A stretch of DNA of 21,012 nucleotides from Collinsella aerofaciens (lineage in GTDB: Bacteria > Actinomycetota > Coriobacteriia > Coriobacteriales > Coriobacteriaceae): the NCBI RefSeq assembly GCF_028206995.1, contig NZ_JAQLFL010000021.1, positions 1-21,012 of the forward strand, given 5' to 3'. Below are positions 1 through 8,368 of the stretch, one piece after another (position 1 is the first letter of the stretch; each line of letters starts with the position of its first letter). The notes under the pieces were generated by a model. It searched no databases. It saw only the letters and a list, made by a program, of their open reading frames with translations, and had not been told where the DNA came from. Made by a program: the position numbers and the translations under genes.

Positions 1-66
1 AGGCCTGGCGTTAGCATGTCGCGATTCAATCTCGAAAACAGCATTGCCCAGTTGACAAAACTATAG
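1..66 (+). CDS. 3' end of an upstream gene, possibly a glycosyltransferase
   Basis: Frame 1 is open from the first base to a TAG at 64-66 and encodes 21 residues ending SRFNLENSIAQLTKL. This pattern (aromatic, acidic/hydrophobic, a short amphipathic helix, then stop) resembles the extreme C-terminus of GT4/GT1-type glycosyltransferases, which often end in a motif like RFxLExxVxxLxxLY. That resemblance is recalled, not computed. A glycosyltransferase would suit the polysaccharide neighbourhood, but 22 codons cannot establish a family, and the open frame could be chance. Confidence 0.35.
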   Translation, partial: RPGVSMSRFNLENSIAQLTKL

Positions 67-209
67 GAACACCCCCCCTTACTCCCCTCCCAACATTCCC
101 CAGAAAGTTCGCTGATGTTGACTGGGGTTCCCGTAAAATAAACCGCGTGCGGAGTGCTGGCCTGGAGCTGCCTTCGGACCCTATTGGCTGCCCACCGAGA
201 GGCTCCGCT

Positions 210-2072
210 ATGAAACGATCCCTTTACTACCTGCTCTGCGCGATCGCGTGCACGTCTATGGTCAGCGCGACGATGCCCATGGCAGCCATTGCGGAAGCCA
301 TCCAGCCTCAGGCAACAGCCACGCAGCAGGCGCAAGCCGACGCCACGAGCAGCGGCACAGGCAAGGCTGAAGAAGGCACCAACACAAATGCGACAGCAGA
401 TTCCGCAGAGGACAGCACCGCAACATCTACCGCCACCAGCCAGACCGACCCCGCGGACGCCAACACCGCAGACGCCGCCGCAACCACCACCCCCGCCCCA
501 TCCCCCCGAGCCCCAGCCAACCCCACGCCCGAGGCCATCTCCACCACGTCACAAACCACCTACGCCCACTCCGCCACGGCAACCCAAAACGGCTTCACCT
601 TCACCGTCTCGTGGAACGACGCCCCCGCGGGCACCGCGACGATCTTCCACGTAACCCAGGCCAACGGCTCGTCCCAGGCCAAGGCGCGCATGGACGTGCC
701 CACCTATTGGGACGGCGGCAGCCACGAAAGCGTCTGCGACCCGTCGCGCCAGGCATGGTCCAGCTACTACACCCTGGGCACCGCGGGCCACGACTTTACC
801 TTTGACTTCACGGCGTCGGGCACGTACCGCATCTACTTCTACTTTATGGACAACGACAGAAACGACCCCCAAAACGACAAGGGGATCTACTACCTGCGCA
901 CCACGGCGGAGGTGACCGTAAACGACGCCGCCCGCCCAAGCGTCACGCAGATCGTCAACGACGCCGTGGACCTGTGCAGGCAAGAGACAAACGGCTCGGA
1001 ATACGACATGGCGCTATGGCTCCACGACTGGACGCTCGACCAGCTGGAGTACGACCACAGCCTCAACTGGTGCTCGGCCGAAAGCGGCCTCACGCGCCAC
1101 CAGGACACCTGCGAGAGCTACCAGCGCATCTACGCCAAGCTCCTTGACGCCGCGGGCATCGCCAACGGCCGCATCACCGGCAACGGCCACACCTGGAACG
1201 CCGTAAAGATCGACGGCAAATGGTGCCAGATGGACCTAACCTGGGACGACACCAGCGACAACTGGTACGGGGACCTGGACCAGCGCCATCTGTACTTTGG
1301 CCTGACCGACGAGCTCATGGCAATCGCCCACTCCGACCACACGGCAAACTACCAGAAGGACGGCTACGCCTACCGCTCGACCGACCTGTCCAACAATTAC
1401 TTTGCGCGAAACGGCAAGGCCGCTGATTGGGCAGAAAAGTATGCCGACCGCATTCAACAGCACTTGGATGCCAAGGAAGAGAGCTTTTCCATCGATGCCG
1501 ACAACCAGTCCTTCCCGCCGAGCATCTCGGGGATTCAGAACGGGACTGTTGCGTACGCAATGAACCAGAGGGAATGGAAAGTTCAAGGCGCCAAGGTTGA
1601 GCTTACTGCGGCATCAAACGTCACCAAGGAATCGAACAGCAAATGGAGCGCTAGGTACGACCTGGCAGCAAAATACCGAATCGCAACATTAGAGAAAGTT
1701 ATAGACGACGGCTCCTACCGCCTCGCGGCCGCCCTCGACGCCCGGATGGCCGTGTCGGCCTCCGCATCGGGCTGCTCGCTGTCCTCGGGCGCGGGCGCCC
1801 TCTCCCTCGAGCGCGACGGGGCGACGGGCCTCTACAGGGTCTCCTCGGGCGGCCTGATGCTGACCGAGTCGGGCAACCGGGCGGTGCTGGCCGAGGCGGA
1901 CGGCTCCGCCTCGCAGCTGTGGCGCGTCTCGGCCCTGGGCGGAGGCCGCTACTCATTCACGTCCGCCTCCGGGCTGGCGCTGGACGACCGGGGGCAGCGG
2001 ACCTCGGAGGGCAACACGGTATGGCTCTACGAGCCCAACGGGGGGCCCGCCCAGGCGTGGCTTCTTACCTAG
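210..2072 (+). CDS. Secreted transglutaminase-like protein with C-terminal ricin/QxW module
   Basis: Predicted 620-residue exported protein. I chose the ATG at 210 because it opens with a classical signal peptide (MKRS, then a hydrophobic core, cleavage likely after AIAEA near residue 30) and has GAGAGG upstream; a GTG at 147 would add 21 residues before the signal. Residues about 31-110 are a low-complexity Ala/Thr/Pro linker, suggesting attachment to or passage through the wall. A beta-rich region (about 120-240) precedes a transglutaminase-like core with a Cys-His-Asp triad: C301 (DTCESYQ), H327 (GHTWNAVKIDG) and D342 (DLTWDD). The last ~118 residues have two QxW-type motifs (SQLWRV, AQAWLLT) typical of ricin-type lectin folds. 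Members of this superfamily may act as peptidases or crosslinkers, so the substrate is unknown. The lectin-like part is clearly more GC-rich than the segment before it, suggesting a modular acquisition. It is convergent with the polysaccharide operon. Confidence 0.85.
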   Translation: MKRSLYYLLCAIACTSMVSATMPMAAIAEAIQPQATATQQAQADATSSGTGKAEEGTNTNATADSAEDSTATSTATSQTDPADANTADAAATTTPAPSPRAPANPTPEAISTTSQTTYAHSATATQNGFTFTVSWNDAPAGTATIFHVTQANGSSQAKARMDVPTYWDGGSHESVCDPSRQAWSSYYTLGTAGHDFTFDFTASGTYRIYFYFMDNDRNDPQNDKGIYYLRTTAEVTVNDAARPSVTQIVNDAVDLCRQETNGSEYDMALWLHDWTLDQLEYDHSLNWCSAESGLTRHQDTCESYQRIYAKLLDAAGIANGRITGNGHTWNAVKIDGKWCQMDLTWDDTSDNWYGDLDQRHLYFGLTDELMAIAHSDHTANYQKDGYAYRSTDLSNNYFARNGKAADWAEKYADRIQQHLDAKEESFSIDADNQSFPPSISGIQNGTVAYAMNQREWKVQGAKVELTAASNVTKESNSKWSARYDLAAKYRIATLEKVIDDGSYRLAAALDARMAVSASASGCSLSSGAGALSLERDGATGLYRVSSGGLMLTESGNRAVLAEADGSASQLWRVSALGGGRYSFTSASGLALDDRGQRTSEGNTVWLYEPNGGPAQAWLLT

Positions 2073-3310
2073 TCTGCAAGATCTTTCAAATACTTTTTGA
2101 CAATCTCCCGAAATGATTCAGGGAGAAGCCTTCGTGCTATTTTCTTAGTATAAAAAAATATTCCCCGCTCACGCCTTTTATACATACACTCAATGGCATG
2201 CCAACCACCTTCGACAAATGCGTCAATATAGAGCTGTCTGTCTTTTGGAAGGGTGCTCGGGCGGCGGAGCTGATCGTTGCCTTTAGCGATATCGTCAAAT
2301 TCGACAGGGTACAAGTCCAGAGCGTTGCTGGATTCAATAAACTCCCTGCCGCGGTCGTTATTCACGAGCAAGCAGGAGACACCTTTCATCTGATTAAACT
2401 TCTCAGCATCTTTCAAAACGTCGGGCCTATTAACGTCGACGCCCCAAAAATCACCGATGGTAAGATCGCCGGCGCGAAATCTCCCTGCATAGGGGCACCT
2501 ATAGCAGCTATCGCGAAGAGTCTTGAGGTTCAGGAACATGTCGTAGTAGGGGGATTTCGCCGCAGGAATGGTGACCTCTCTTCCGTCCTCAAGAAGAAGA
2601 AATAGAAGAAGAGAGTTGTCCCACCCCTCGCGCTTGCACCTAAACCGGAAATCAACCACGGGAGACCCAAGCTGTCTGCCATAGCCCTCAACGCAATCCG
2701 CGAACATGCGGCCGGAAGGGACGCCGTGGCAGACCAGGTCAACGGTTGTCAGGTTCTCATAATCGCCTCCGAGAAAGCCCCTAAGGCCGGCGACTTGGCA
2801 AGGCGTACCGCAGAAAAGAACCCGCCTCCCCTCGCGAAGGTCCGCCTTCACGTCGGCAAAACAAGCTCCTGCATCACTCTGCACATATTTTGAGTTAAGC
2901 AGTGGACGAAGCCCGTCAACGCTCGCCGCGCGACGGTGCCGCACCCGAAGGATGCTCCCCTCGCGCTCATAGGCAGCGCCATATGCGACCCCACCAGAAG
3001 CAATAAGCTCACGCGCAAATGCACCAAAAACGCCACCGGAGGCGGACTCCGAGACATCGTCCCTACCGGCGGCGGCAAAGAACGGTCCGGCGGAATTAGA
3101 GCCTATCCCTCGGTTAAGACCGCACGCCTTAATGCACGCGCCGCAGCCAATGCAAAGATCACCATCAATTACAGGAAGAACGAACCCATCCTTACCCTCG
3201 GACATGGTAACGGCGCCTCTAGGGCAACTAGCGGCACACGCTCCACAACCGCAGCAATGCGATGGCGACTCAAACAGCGTGGGAATTTCTTCCCTTTTCA
3301 CAGTAGACAT
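2069..3310 (-). CDS. Ferredoxin-type Fe-S protein, coenzyme F420 hydrogenase/dehydrogenase beta-subunit family
   Basis: A 413-residue cytosolic redox protein and the last gene of the polysaccharide operon. Two 4Fe-4S ferredoxin motifs lie at the N-terminus: C19/C20, C22, C25, C29 and C53, C56, C59, C63. The rest matches the FrhB-like N- and C-terminal regions, with GTPCQVAGL at 168-176, DLVCHGVPS at 191-199, a further Cys pair in SCYRCPYA (C269, C272) and GDLTIGDFWG at 281-290. These homologues often sit beside polysaccharide pyruvyl transferases in gut bacteria; their reaction is not known, and F420 itself need not be involved. The C-terminus is Lys/Arg-rich. The start follows a run of nine G residues that acts as the Shine-Dalgarno; the first G of that run is also the last base of the flippase stop codon. 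The gene's TAG overlaps the TAG of the convergent transglutaminase gene within one CTAG. Confidence 0.85.
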   Translation of the reverse strand: MSTVKREEIPTLFESPSHCCGCGACAASCPRGAVTMSEGKDGFVLPVIDGDLCIGCGACIKACGLNRGIGSNSAGPFFAAAGRDDVSESASGGVFGAFARELIASGGVAYGAAYEREGSILRVRHRRAASVDGLRPLLNSKYVQSDAGACFADVKADLREGRRVLFCGTPCQVAGLRGFLGGDYENLTTVDLVCHGVPSGRMFADCVEGYGRQLGSPVVDFRFRCKREGWDNSLLLFLLLEDGREVTIPAAKSPYYDMFLNLKTLRDSCYRCPYAGRFRAGDLTIGDFWGVDVNRPDVLKDAEKFNQMKGVSCLLVNNDRGREFIESSNALDLYPVEFDDIAKGNDQLRRPSTLPKDRQLYIDAFVEGGWHAIECMYKRRERGIFFYTKKIARRLLPESFREIVKKYLKDLAD

Positions 3311-3317
3311 GCAGTTA

Positions 3318-3326
3318 CCCCCCCCC
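3318..3326 (-). promoter_or_regulatory. G9 homopolymer serving as ribosome binding site
   Basis: On the minus strand nine consecutive G residues lie seven bases before the ATG at 3310 and begin with the G of the preceding TAG stop. No other Shine-Dalgarno-like sequence is present, so the tract probably is the ribosome binding site. Runs of this length are prone to slipped-strand length change, which would alter spacing or strength. Confidence 0.55.
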
Positions 3327-4729
3327 TATTTATGAACCGAAAGCAACTTGCGCAGAATGTCCGCATTCATATAACCGAAAAAAGCCAACGCAATTGCAAG
3401 ACAGGCAATAGCGCTCAAAAAGCCAGCACCGTAGGCAGACAGATAATAAAAGGCGAACACTCCAAGAATTGAAACCAAAGTCAGAATCTGCTCAGCCCGG
3501 TCTTCGACAAGCTTCGCAAACTTAGCGACTTTAATCCTGCGGTACTCATTCACCACGATCATCGCCAAGAGGGTTGCAAAAGACGCTCCATATAGACCAA
3601 AGCGTGGAATCAACAAGACACACAGCAGGGCGCAAAGAGCAGCAGACACCGCAGTAGTGGTTCCCATAATTCCAGTCTCTTTATGTGCGGTGAAGATACC
3701 GCCATAAAAACCGGAAATATTGCTGAAGTACGTCGCCAAGAGCAATATCGGTACATACAACATGCCCTCGCCGAATGAACCCTTAATCAGGACGCCATAC
3801 ACAAGAGGCATAAGCGCGGACATAAGCAGAACGACGCTCATCATGAAACGCCTTAGCGCCCGATACACAGAGTTATAGAAAGCCGACTCATCCTCATCAG
3901 AGTTTAGGGCTCGAGCTGAACTCTCCTTCCAAGACTGATAGAAAAAGCCATACACCTGATCCATGATACCGGGGAACTTGTACGACACTGCATACACGCC
4001 GGCAGCAGAAGGCCCAAGCGTACTCATGATAATGAGCCTGTCCAGCAAGTTATTAATAGTCCAGGAAACCTTATTAGGGATGAGCGGAAATGAATACCGT
4101 AGAAGGTTTAAAGCATAGGAGATAGAGAGAGCCGACGGATCGATATAACGCCAGAGCCTCCGCATTACCATGAACACGAGAGCAACACCGCCCTGCGCAA
4201 TGACCGTTGCAGATAGCATACCCACAACGCCCCAGCGAAGAACGGCGATAAAGAGAACATTGAGCAAAATGGTAAAAGCACTCGCGGCAAAGTTCATGAC
4301 GGAATATCCCACGGTATCCCCGAAACCACGAAGGACAGCAGAAGCCATCTGCAGAAGCGCGCCAGCAACAACAAGTCCCACGACCCAGCCAAGATTTTCA
4401 GGCTCAAAAAGCAACCATACCAGAATCGCCATGACTGCAAAGCATACGCATCCGGCAAGAAGTACAGCGCATGACGCTGTCACGGCTGTAGACCGATCCT
4501 CATCGGTACGGCAGTCAATGAGAAACCGAAACAGCGCTTCATCCATAAGCAGCGAAACCGCAGGAACGCAAAATAAAGCAATAGTATTGATGTAGTCTAC
4601 GGTGCCGTAATCAGCAGTGGAAAGAACCGATGTATAGAGCGGAAGCAGAAGAAACGACACGAGCTTTGTTGCCATGCCGCCAACTGCGATAATGCCGGTA
4701 TTTTTGATAAGTCGGCTTGTCTCTCCCAT
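3326..4729 (-). CDS. wzx: Wzx-type polysaccharide flippase (PST/MOP family)
   Basis: A 467-residue polytopic membrane protein with many hydrophobic helices (about 12-14 by eye). The N-terminus (TGIIAVGGMATKLVSFLLLPLYTSVLSTADYGTVD) has the pattern of oligosaccharide flippases of the polysaccharide transporter family: a short amphipathic start, then a helix and the L-P-L-Y-T motif. Internal features such as YSFPLIPNKVSWTINNLLDRLII and GVYAVSYKFPGI also fit the family. The role is to move the lipid-linked repeat unit across the cytoplasmic membrane for polymerisation by the EpsG-type protein in the same operon. Its ATG overlaps the stop of the upstream pyruvyl transferase by one base (TAATG), with AAAGG upstream, which suggests translational coupling. 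The gene symbol is by function only; orthology to a named Wzx is not claimed. Confidence 0.9.
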   Translation of the reverse strand: MGETSRLIKNTGIIAVGGMATKLVSFLLLPLYTSVLSTADYGTVDYINTIALFCVPAVSLLMDEALFRFLIDCRTDEDRSTAVTASCAVLLAGCVCFAVMAILVWLLFEPENLGWVVGLVVAGALLQMASAVLRGFGDTVGYSVMNFAASAFTILLNVLFIAVLRWGVVGMLSATVIAQGGVALVFMVMRRLWRYIDPSALSISYALNLLRYSFPLIPNKVSWTINNLLDRLIIMSTLGPSAAGVYAVSYKFPGIMDQVYGFFYQSWKESSARALNSDEDESAFYNSVYRALRRFMMSVVLLMSALMPLVYGVLIKGSFGEGMLYVPILLLATYFSNISGFYGGIFTAHKETGIMGTTTAVSAALCALLCVLLIPRFGLYGASFATLLAMIVVNEYRRIKVAKFAKLVEDRAEQILTLVSILGVFAFYYLSAYGAGFLSAIACLAIALAFFGYMNADILRKLLSVHK

Positions 4730-5805
4730 TACGAAAGCGCCTTTCTAAGATAAGCCCACGAATGCTCACGCAGAGAATCAAGAAGAGAGTCCACATCACC
4801 CCAGTCACAAGGGGGAACATCGTCGGCACACATAACGTTGACGCAACGGTCAGACAGCCCGATATTGCCCAACAAGTCGCGCATACGCGCACCAGACTTA
4901 TCTGTTGCATATACGCGGAAGGGCTTATGGAAGAGAACAGAGAATACAGTTGCATGAAAGGAATTGGTAACGATGAGGTCTGCGTGTGCGATAAGAGAAA
5001 CGAACTCTTCAGGGCCAACGCCAAACAGGTTAATTGAATTCGGGATATCTAGATTATTCTCAGATATATAAGCCACCTTCATGCCTGTTGCCTCCGTCAT
5101 CGCGACGGTGCTCTCGATAAGCTCAGGACATTCACGCAAAAGATACATGAAAATATATTCACCTTGCAAGACATCTTTAGATGCCATGTCGGTATAGTCA
5201 TCGGATTCCAACAAAAGTGTGGGATCTAAAACAACGTCGATAGGCGTATCGACAAGTGGCTGAAATAGCGGAACCGTCTCCTCCTCGCGAACAGACAAAA
5301 AATCAAACCTTGAAAGTAAATCGGATACAAGTTGCTCATCAAAATTCTCCGGTCTAAAGAAAGTGTGAGCAAGACTGGGAGCGTAAGCAACTCGTCGACT
5401 ATCTCCGGCAAATGAAAGGAAATAGGGGCCAACAACACCTTGTGTGCAATCGAGATTCCAAATTTGATCGCTTCCGCAAATAAAACAATCAAACTGCTCA
5501 GCGAGTTCGTACATATCACTTTCTTTTTTCCAGAAATACGGTCTCTTTGTAAGCCTGAAATACTTTTTAGAAAATTCCGCGAATGCAGCCTTTCTAGACG
5601 ACTGCTTACGCCAACAGCGCATTGCGCGCAGCGTCATCTTCGGGTGGCGAGGTTGGAAAAACCTATATTGCTCATAGTCACGAGAACGATAGTCGATTAT
5701 TCGCACCTCATGCCCCATGCCTTTCAAGACTTCTTGAAGCGCATAAGACTGAAGTGCAGACCCGAAATTTAAAGCACCGTGGAAAGTAATCGTTCCAATC
5801 TTCAT
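4729..5805 (-). CDS. Polysaccharide pyruvyl transferase family protein
   Basis: A 358-residue protein of the WcaK/CsaB-like pyruvyl transferase family, expected to transfer pyruvate from phosphoenolpyruvate to a sugar of the repeat unit as a ketal, adding negative charge. The N-terminus (MKIGTITFHGALNFGSALQSYAL, then the EVRIIDYRS strand) is highly characteristic. Further family features are FICGSDQIWN near residue 115, FLSVREEET near 175, DVVLDPTLLL near 195, and the C-terminal LIVTNSFHATVFSVLFHKPF, the His-containing signature. The start follows the stop of the upstream glycosyltransferase by three bases with AGGAAC as ribosome binding site. It sits between that glycosyltransferase and the flippase, suggesting the modification is made on the lipid-linked unit before flipping. 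Donor and acceptor are inferred from the family. Confidence 0.88.
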   Translation of the reverse strand: MKIGTITFHGALNFGSALQSYALQEVLKGMGHEVRIIDYRSRDYEQYRFFQPRHPKMTLRAMRCWRKQSSRKAAFAEFSKKYFRLTKRPYFWKKESDMYELAEQFDCFICGSDQIWNLDCTQGVVGPYFLSFAGDSRRVAYAPSLAHTFFRPENFDEQLVSDLLSRFDFLSVREEETVPLFQPLVDTPIDVVLDPTLLLESDDYTDMASKDVLQGEYIFMYLLRECPELIESTVAMTEATGMKVAYISENNLDIPNSINLFGVGPEEFVSLIAHADLIVTNSFHATVFSVLFHKPFRVYATDKSGARMRDLLGNIGLSDRCVNVMCADDVPPCDWGDVDSLLDSLREHSWAYLRKALS

Positions 5806-5808
5806 TAT

Positions 5809-6972
5809 TTATCTGTTCCTGTTCACCCAAATATGAATAGCATCTGAAAGGCTGAGTCCAGTTACCCCATCAGCAGCTAGAGAAAGCGATGCGAGAAGAT
5901 AGCGGCTGTAATCCGAAGTGCGCAGAGCCTTCTCAATATCCTTCCATCTACCATTCATCGAAGTACTCACTCTGCTGAACTCATCAATTGAATTGAACGT
6001 GTCACAACAACAAGCAAATAAAATCTTACGAGCGCAGTTGTCCAGAGCGACAGTTCTCCCAAGCAAGAGCGGTCCGAACAAAGGAAAAATGCGATTGAAG
6101 TCTTCCTGACTATAATTAATCCCCAGCTCTGCACGTAAAGAAATCAACTCATCAAGAACCCAATACGAATCAAGCCCTTTAACATTCGTAGGGGTAGACT
6201 GCATTATGGATCCAGGACGGATTCGGTAATAATAGCCACTCAAATCATAACAAGGTTCATCGTTAAAGCGACAATCTATCCATACCGGATGAATCAGATC
6301 TTCGTACCATGCACCAACGGGAAAACCTAGTCGATTCCAGACTTCACGACGATATAGCCTGCCCCACGGCACCATCCAACTAGCTCTATCGTTCTCTATC
6401 TCGCCAAGCAAACCATCATCAGACATATATCTAAAAGTCGATGTAACGAAATCCGCAGATGTTTCATCGAGTCTGCTCCGCATATCCTCAAGATACCCTG
6501 GCCCGATCATGTCATCAGAATCCACGAACATGATGTACTTACCGCGAGAAACTCTAAGACCCGCATTACGTGCTGCGGAAAGGCCGCCGTTTATTTGGTG
6601 AATTACAAGAACATTAGGCATTAGTCCATACAAATCGGCTATAACGCCAGAATCATCTTTAGACCCGTCATCTACAATAATAACCTCAAACTTGCCAGAA
6701 AACTCCTGTGTCACAATGGAATCAAGGCAAGGTTTGAGGTATTTTTCAACGTTGTATACAGGCACAATAATAGAAATGTCGTAAGATATGCCTTCCTTAA
6801 AAACAATAGGCATGAACATATTGGATGGTCTCTTGGAAACCATGCTAAGCTTCACCTTAGACGCATAGGATATAGCATCGGAACGACGACATAACCTAAG
6901 TAAACCATCATAAATAGGGCTAGAAAGTAGAAGTTTTATAGCCTTCTTAATTAAATTAAGAATATGCAACAA
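5809..6972 (-). CDS. Family 2 glycosyltransferase with TTG start
   Basis: A 387-residue GT-A fold glycosyltransferase. The catalytic domain begins about residue 65 (DISIIVPVYNVEKYL), with the nucleotide-sugar acid DDG at 101-103, the GGLSAARNAGL segment and the metal-binding DSDD at 151-154; a WYEDL acidic motif follows. About 64 residues precede the domain and include a hydrophobic stretch (LIKKAIKLLLSS), possibly membrane-associating. I chose the TTG at 6972 because GGGAGGAG lies six bases upstream on the minus strand, the strongest ribosome binding site in the operon. The frame extends upstream to a GTG at 7080 (423 residues) but no ribosome binding site precedes that codon, and the extra residues are not family-like. 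The sugar and linkage cannot be read from the sequence. It is three bases from the next gene. Confidence 0.87.
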   Translation of the reverse strand: MLHILNLIKKAIKLLLSSPIYDGLLRLCRRSDAISYASKVKLSMVSKRPSNMFMPIVFKEGISYDISIIVPVYNVEKYLKPCLDSIVTQEFSGKFEVIIVDDGSKDDSGVIADLYGLMPNVLVIHQINGGLSAARNAGLRVSRGKYIMFVDSDDMIGPGYLEDMRSRLDETSADFVTSTFRYMSDDGLLGEIENDRASWMVPWGRLYRREVWNRLGFPVGAWYEDLIHPVWIDCRFNDEPCYDLSGYYYRIRPGSIMQSTPTNVKGLDSYWVLDELISLRAELGINYSQEDFNRIFPLFGPLLLGRTVALDNCARKILFACCCDTFNSIDEFSRVSTSMNGRWKDIEKALRTSDYSRYLLASLSLAADGVTGLSLSDAIHIWVNRNR

Positions 6973-6976
6973 CTGA

Positions 6977-6984
6977 CTCCTCCC
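6977..6984 (-). promoter_or_regulatory. Strong Shine-Dalgarno deciding a TTG start
   Basis: GGGAGGAG on the minus strand is almost fully complementary to the 16S anti-Shine-Dalgarno. It lies just upstream of two consecutive TTG codons (6972 and 6969) in frame with the glycosyltransferase. It would be internal if translation began at the GTG at 7080, so it argues for the shorter product. Confidence 0.65.
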
Positions 6985-7372
6985 ATCTTCAAAGTCGAAT
7001 AAATATGCGCTTCCATCAATTCGAACATTTAAGTTATGATGCCCCAACATGCAATCAACAAGACCAATCGCAGACGGCACCCCATAGAGGAATAGACTAC
7101 AAACAATAAATCACAAACGAAAGCGTCTATTGACTCACCCAGACCATGGGGGCGTTGAAGAACTTCTTTGAAAAAACGTGCAAAGACCAGCTTCTAAGCA
7201 TCGACCGAAATAACTAAAGCCCAAGGAATGAATACACCGCACGACAAGACTGAACCTTTGATATCGGTTCAATCGTAAATTCTTGTCACTTAATTGAAAG
7301 CTAAGGACAAGCTCGGTCAGGACTAATAATGCTCCAACTAAATATATTAGAAAAAAGCAATAATGACCTGCA
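6985..7372 (-). other. AT-rich intra-operon gap, no convincing gene, possible gene relic
   Basis: About 390 bases lie between the stop of one glycosyltransferase and the ribosome binding site of the next, in an operon where other genes nearly touch. Two open stretches exist on the minus strand. One is 81 codons ending at 7135 (hydrophobic start, TTG start overlapping the previous gene, no clear ribosome binding site). The other is the frame upstream of the TTG start, which contains GLVDCMLGHHNLNVRIDG and YLFDFEDG. An ATG at 7373 overlapping the previous stop (TAATG) opens a frame of only eight codons. The layout suggests a decayed or frameshifted gene, but I cannot identify it. No terminator or promoter is obvious. 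Confidence 0.4.
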
Positions 7373-8368
7373 TTATACAAATAGACGACGGAGACATTTA
7401 AAGCAGCTTAGTAAGTGCCGAGCAGAAAAAGAAACGATACTGCAATTTGACAAAACAAGACTATGAACTAAGTCCGGACAATTGCTGATTCGACTCTGAT
7501 ACTCGCTTTTAATTGTTTTATCAAATTGCCTTTTCACCTCTTTATCCACTTCACAATGCCAAAGAACTTCATCAAGATCACAATAGTGTCGACAGATACC
7601 CCTTTTGGCATTTTTTACTGAATCGCTCGACCATTCACTCGCATAACGAATCAACTCGTCGCTTACAAAGCTCCAATCAGTTATCTGATCCTCTTTAAAC
7701 TGCTTCGTACTATTAGCGCCATGCTGACGATAGTAGTAAAGCGGCTCGTCAATGTGAAATAAACTCTTTGCAATATCGAAAACAGGAAGAAGTTGACAAA
7801 GATCCTCACCGTGCATAAGGCCAACTCGTTTCGAGTACCACTCATCACTGGCAAACAAATCTCTCCGAATGACCTTATTCCAAACGCTATTGAAATCGCA
7901 TCCGCACAACAGGTTTTTAACAGCATCAAAAGATTCGCCCGTATGCATACCAGAACAGATATCAACTTTTAACGAGGGTTTAATAGGAATCAATCCCATG
8001 GTAAAGTCAAATGAAATGATATCAGCACCAGTCGAGGCAATTACATCGCATACCTTTTTGATGCAGCCTTCAAGAAGAGCGTCATCGGAGTCGAGCGAAA
8101 GAATATAACGCCCACTCGCCTTACGAAGACCGTCTCGACGTGCAGCGAGAAGACCTTCGTTGTCCTTATGAATAACGAAGGCTCTCTCACGCTTATCGCA
8201 ATAAGCATCGCAAATCTCGGGAGATCCATCGGTGGAACCATCATCCACAAGAATCACCTCAAAAGAGCCGGTCCCTTGAATATCAATAGATTCCAGACAA
8301 GCGGGAAGAAAACGCTCGGTGTTATATACCGGTACAACAATACTGATGTCAGGCGTTTCGTCATGCAT
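7373..8368 (-). CDS. Family 2 glycosyltransferase
   Basis: A 331-residue GT-A fold glycosyltransferase. The domain starts at residue 7 (DISIVVPVYNTERFLPACLESI), with DDG at 42-44, NEGLLAARRDGL at 70-81 and the metal-binding DSDD at 93-96. A later MHGEDL motif supplies the probable acidic catalytic residues, followed by the common PLYYYRQHG segment. The C-terminus is Cys/Arg-rich (SCFKCLRRLFV) and may contact the membrane. The ATG at 8368 follows TAGGAG at good spacing and lies inside the last codons of the EpsG-type gene (8-base overlap), so the two are probably translationally coupled. It is expected to add one sugar to the undecaprenyl-linked repeat; the specificity is not visible. Confidence 0.9.
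   Translation of the reverse strand: MHDETPDISIVVPVYNTERFLPACLESIDIQGTGSFEVILVDDGSTDGSPEICDAYCDKRERAFVIHKDNEGLLAARRDGLRKASGRYILSLDSDDALLEGCIKKVCDVIASTGADIISFDFTMGLIPIKPSLKVDICSGMHTGESFDAVKNLLCGCDFNSVWNKVIRRDLFASDEWYSKRVGLMHGEDLCQLLPVFDIAKSLFHIDEPLYYYRQHGANSTKQFKEDQITDWSFVSDELIRYASEWSSDSVKNAKRGICRHYCDLDEVLWHCEVDKEVKRQFDKTIKSEYQSRISNCPDLVHSLVLSNCSIVSFSARHLLSCFKCLRRLFV

Noticed and set aside
98..127. CCCCAG...CTGGGG dyad and TTGACT-like box upstream of the transglutaminase gene
   Set aside because: Six-base halves in GC-rich sequence occur by chance, and no -10 lies at proper distance from TTGACA (53-58) or TTGACT (118-123).
289..654. Proline/arginine-rich frame inside the transglutaminase gene
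   Set aside because: It is the alternate reading of the Ala/Thr/Pro linker, with no ribosome binding site or independent support.
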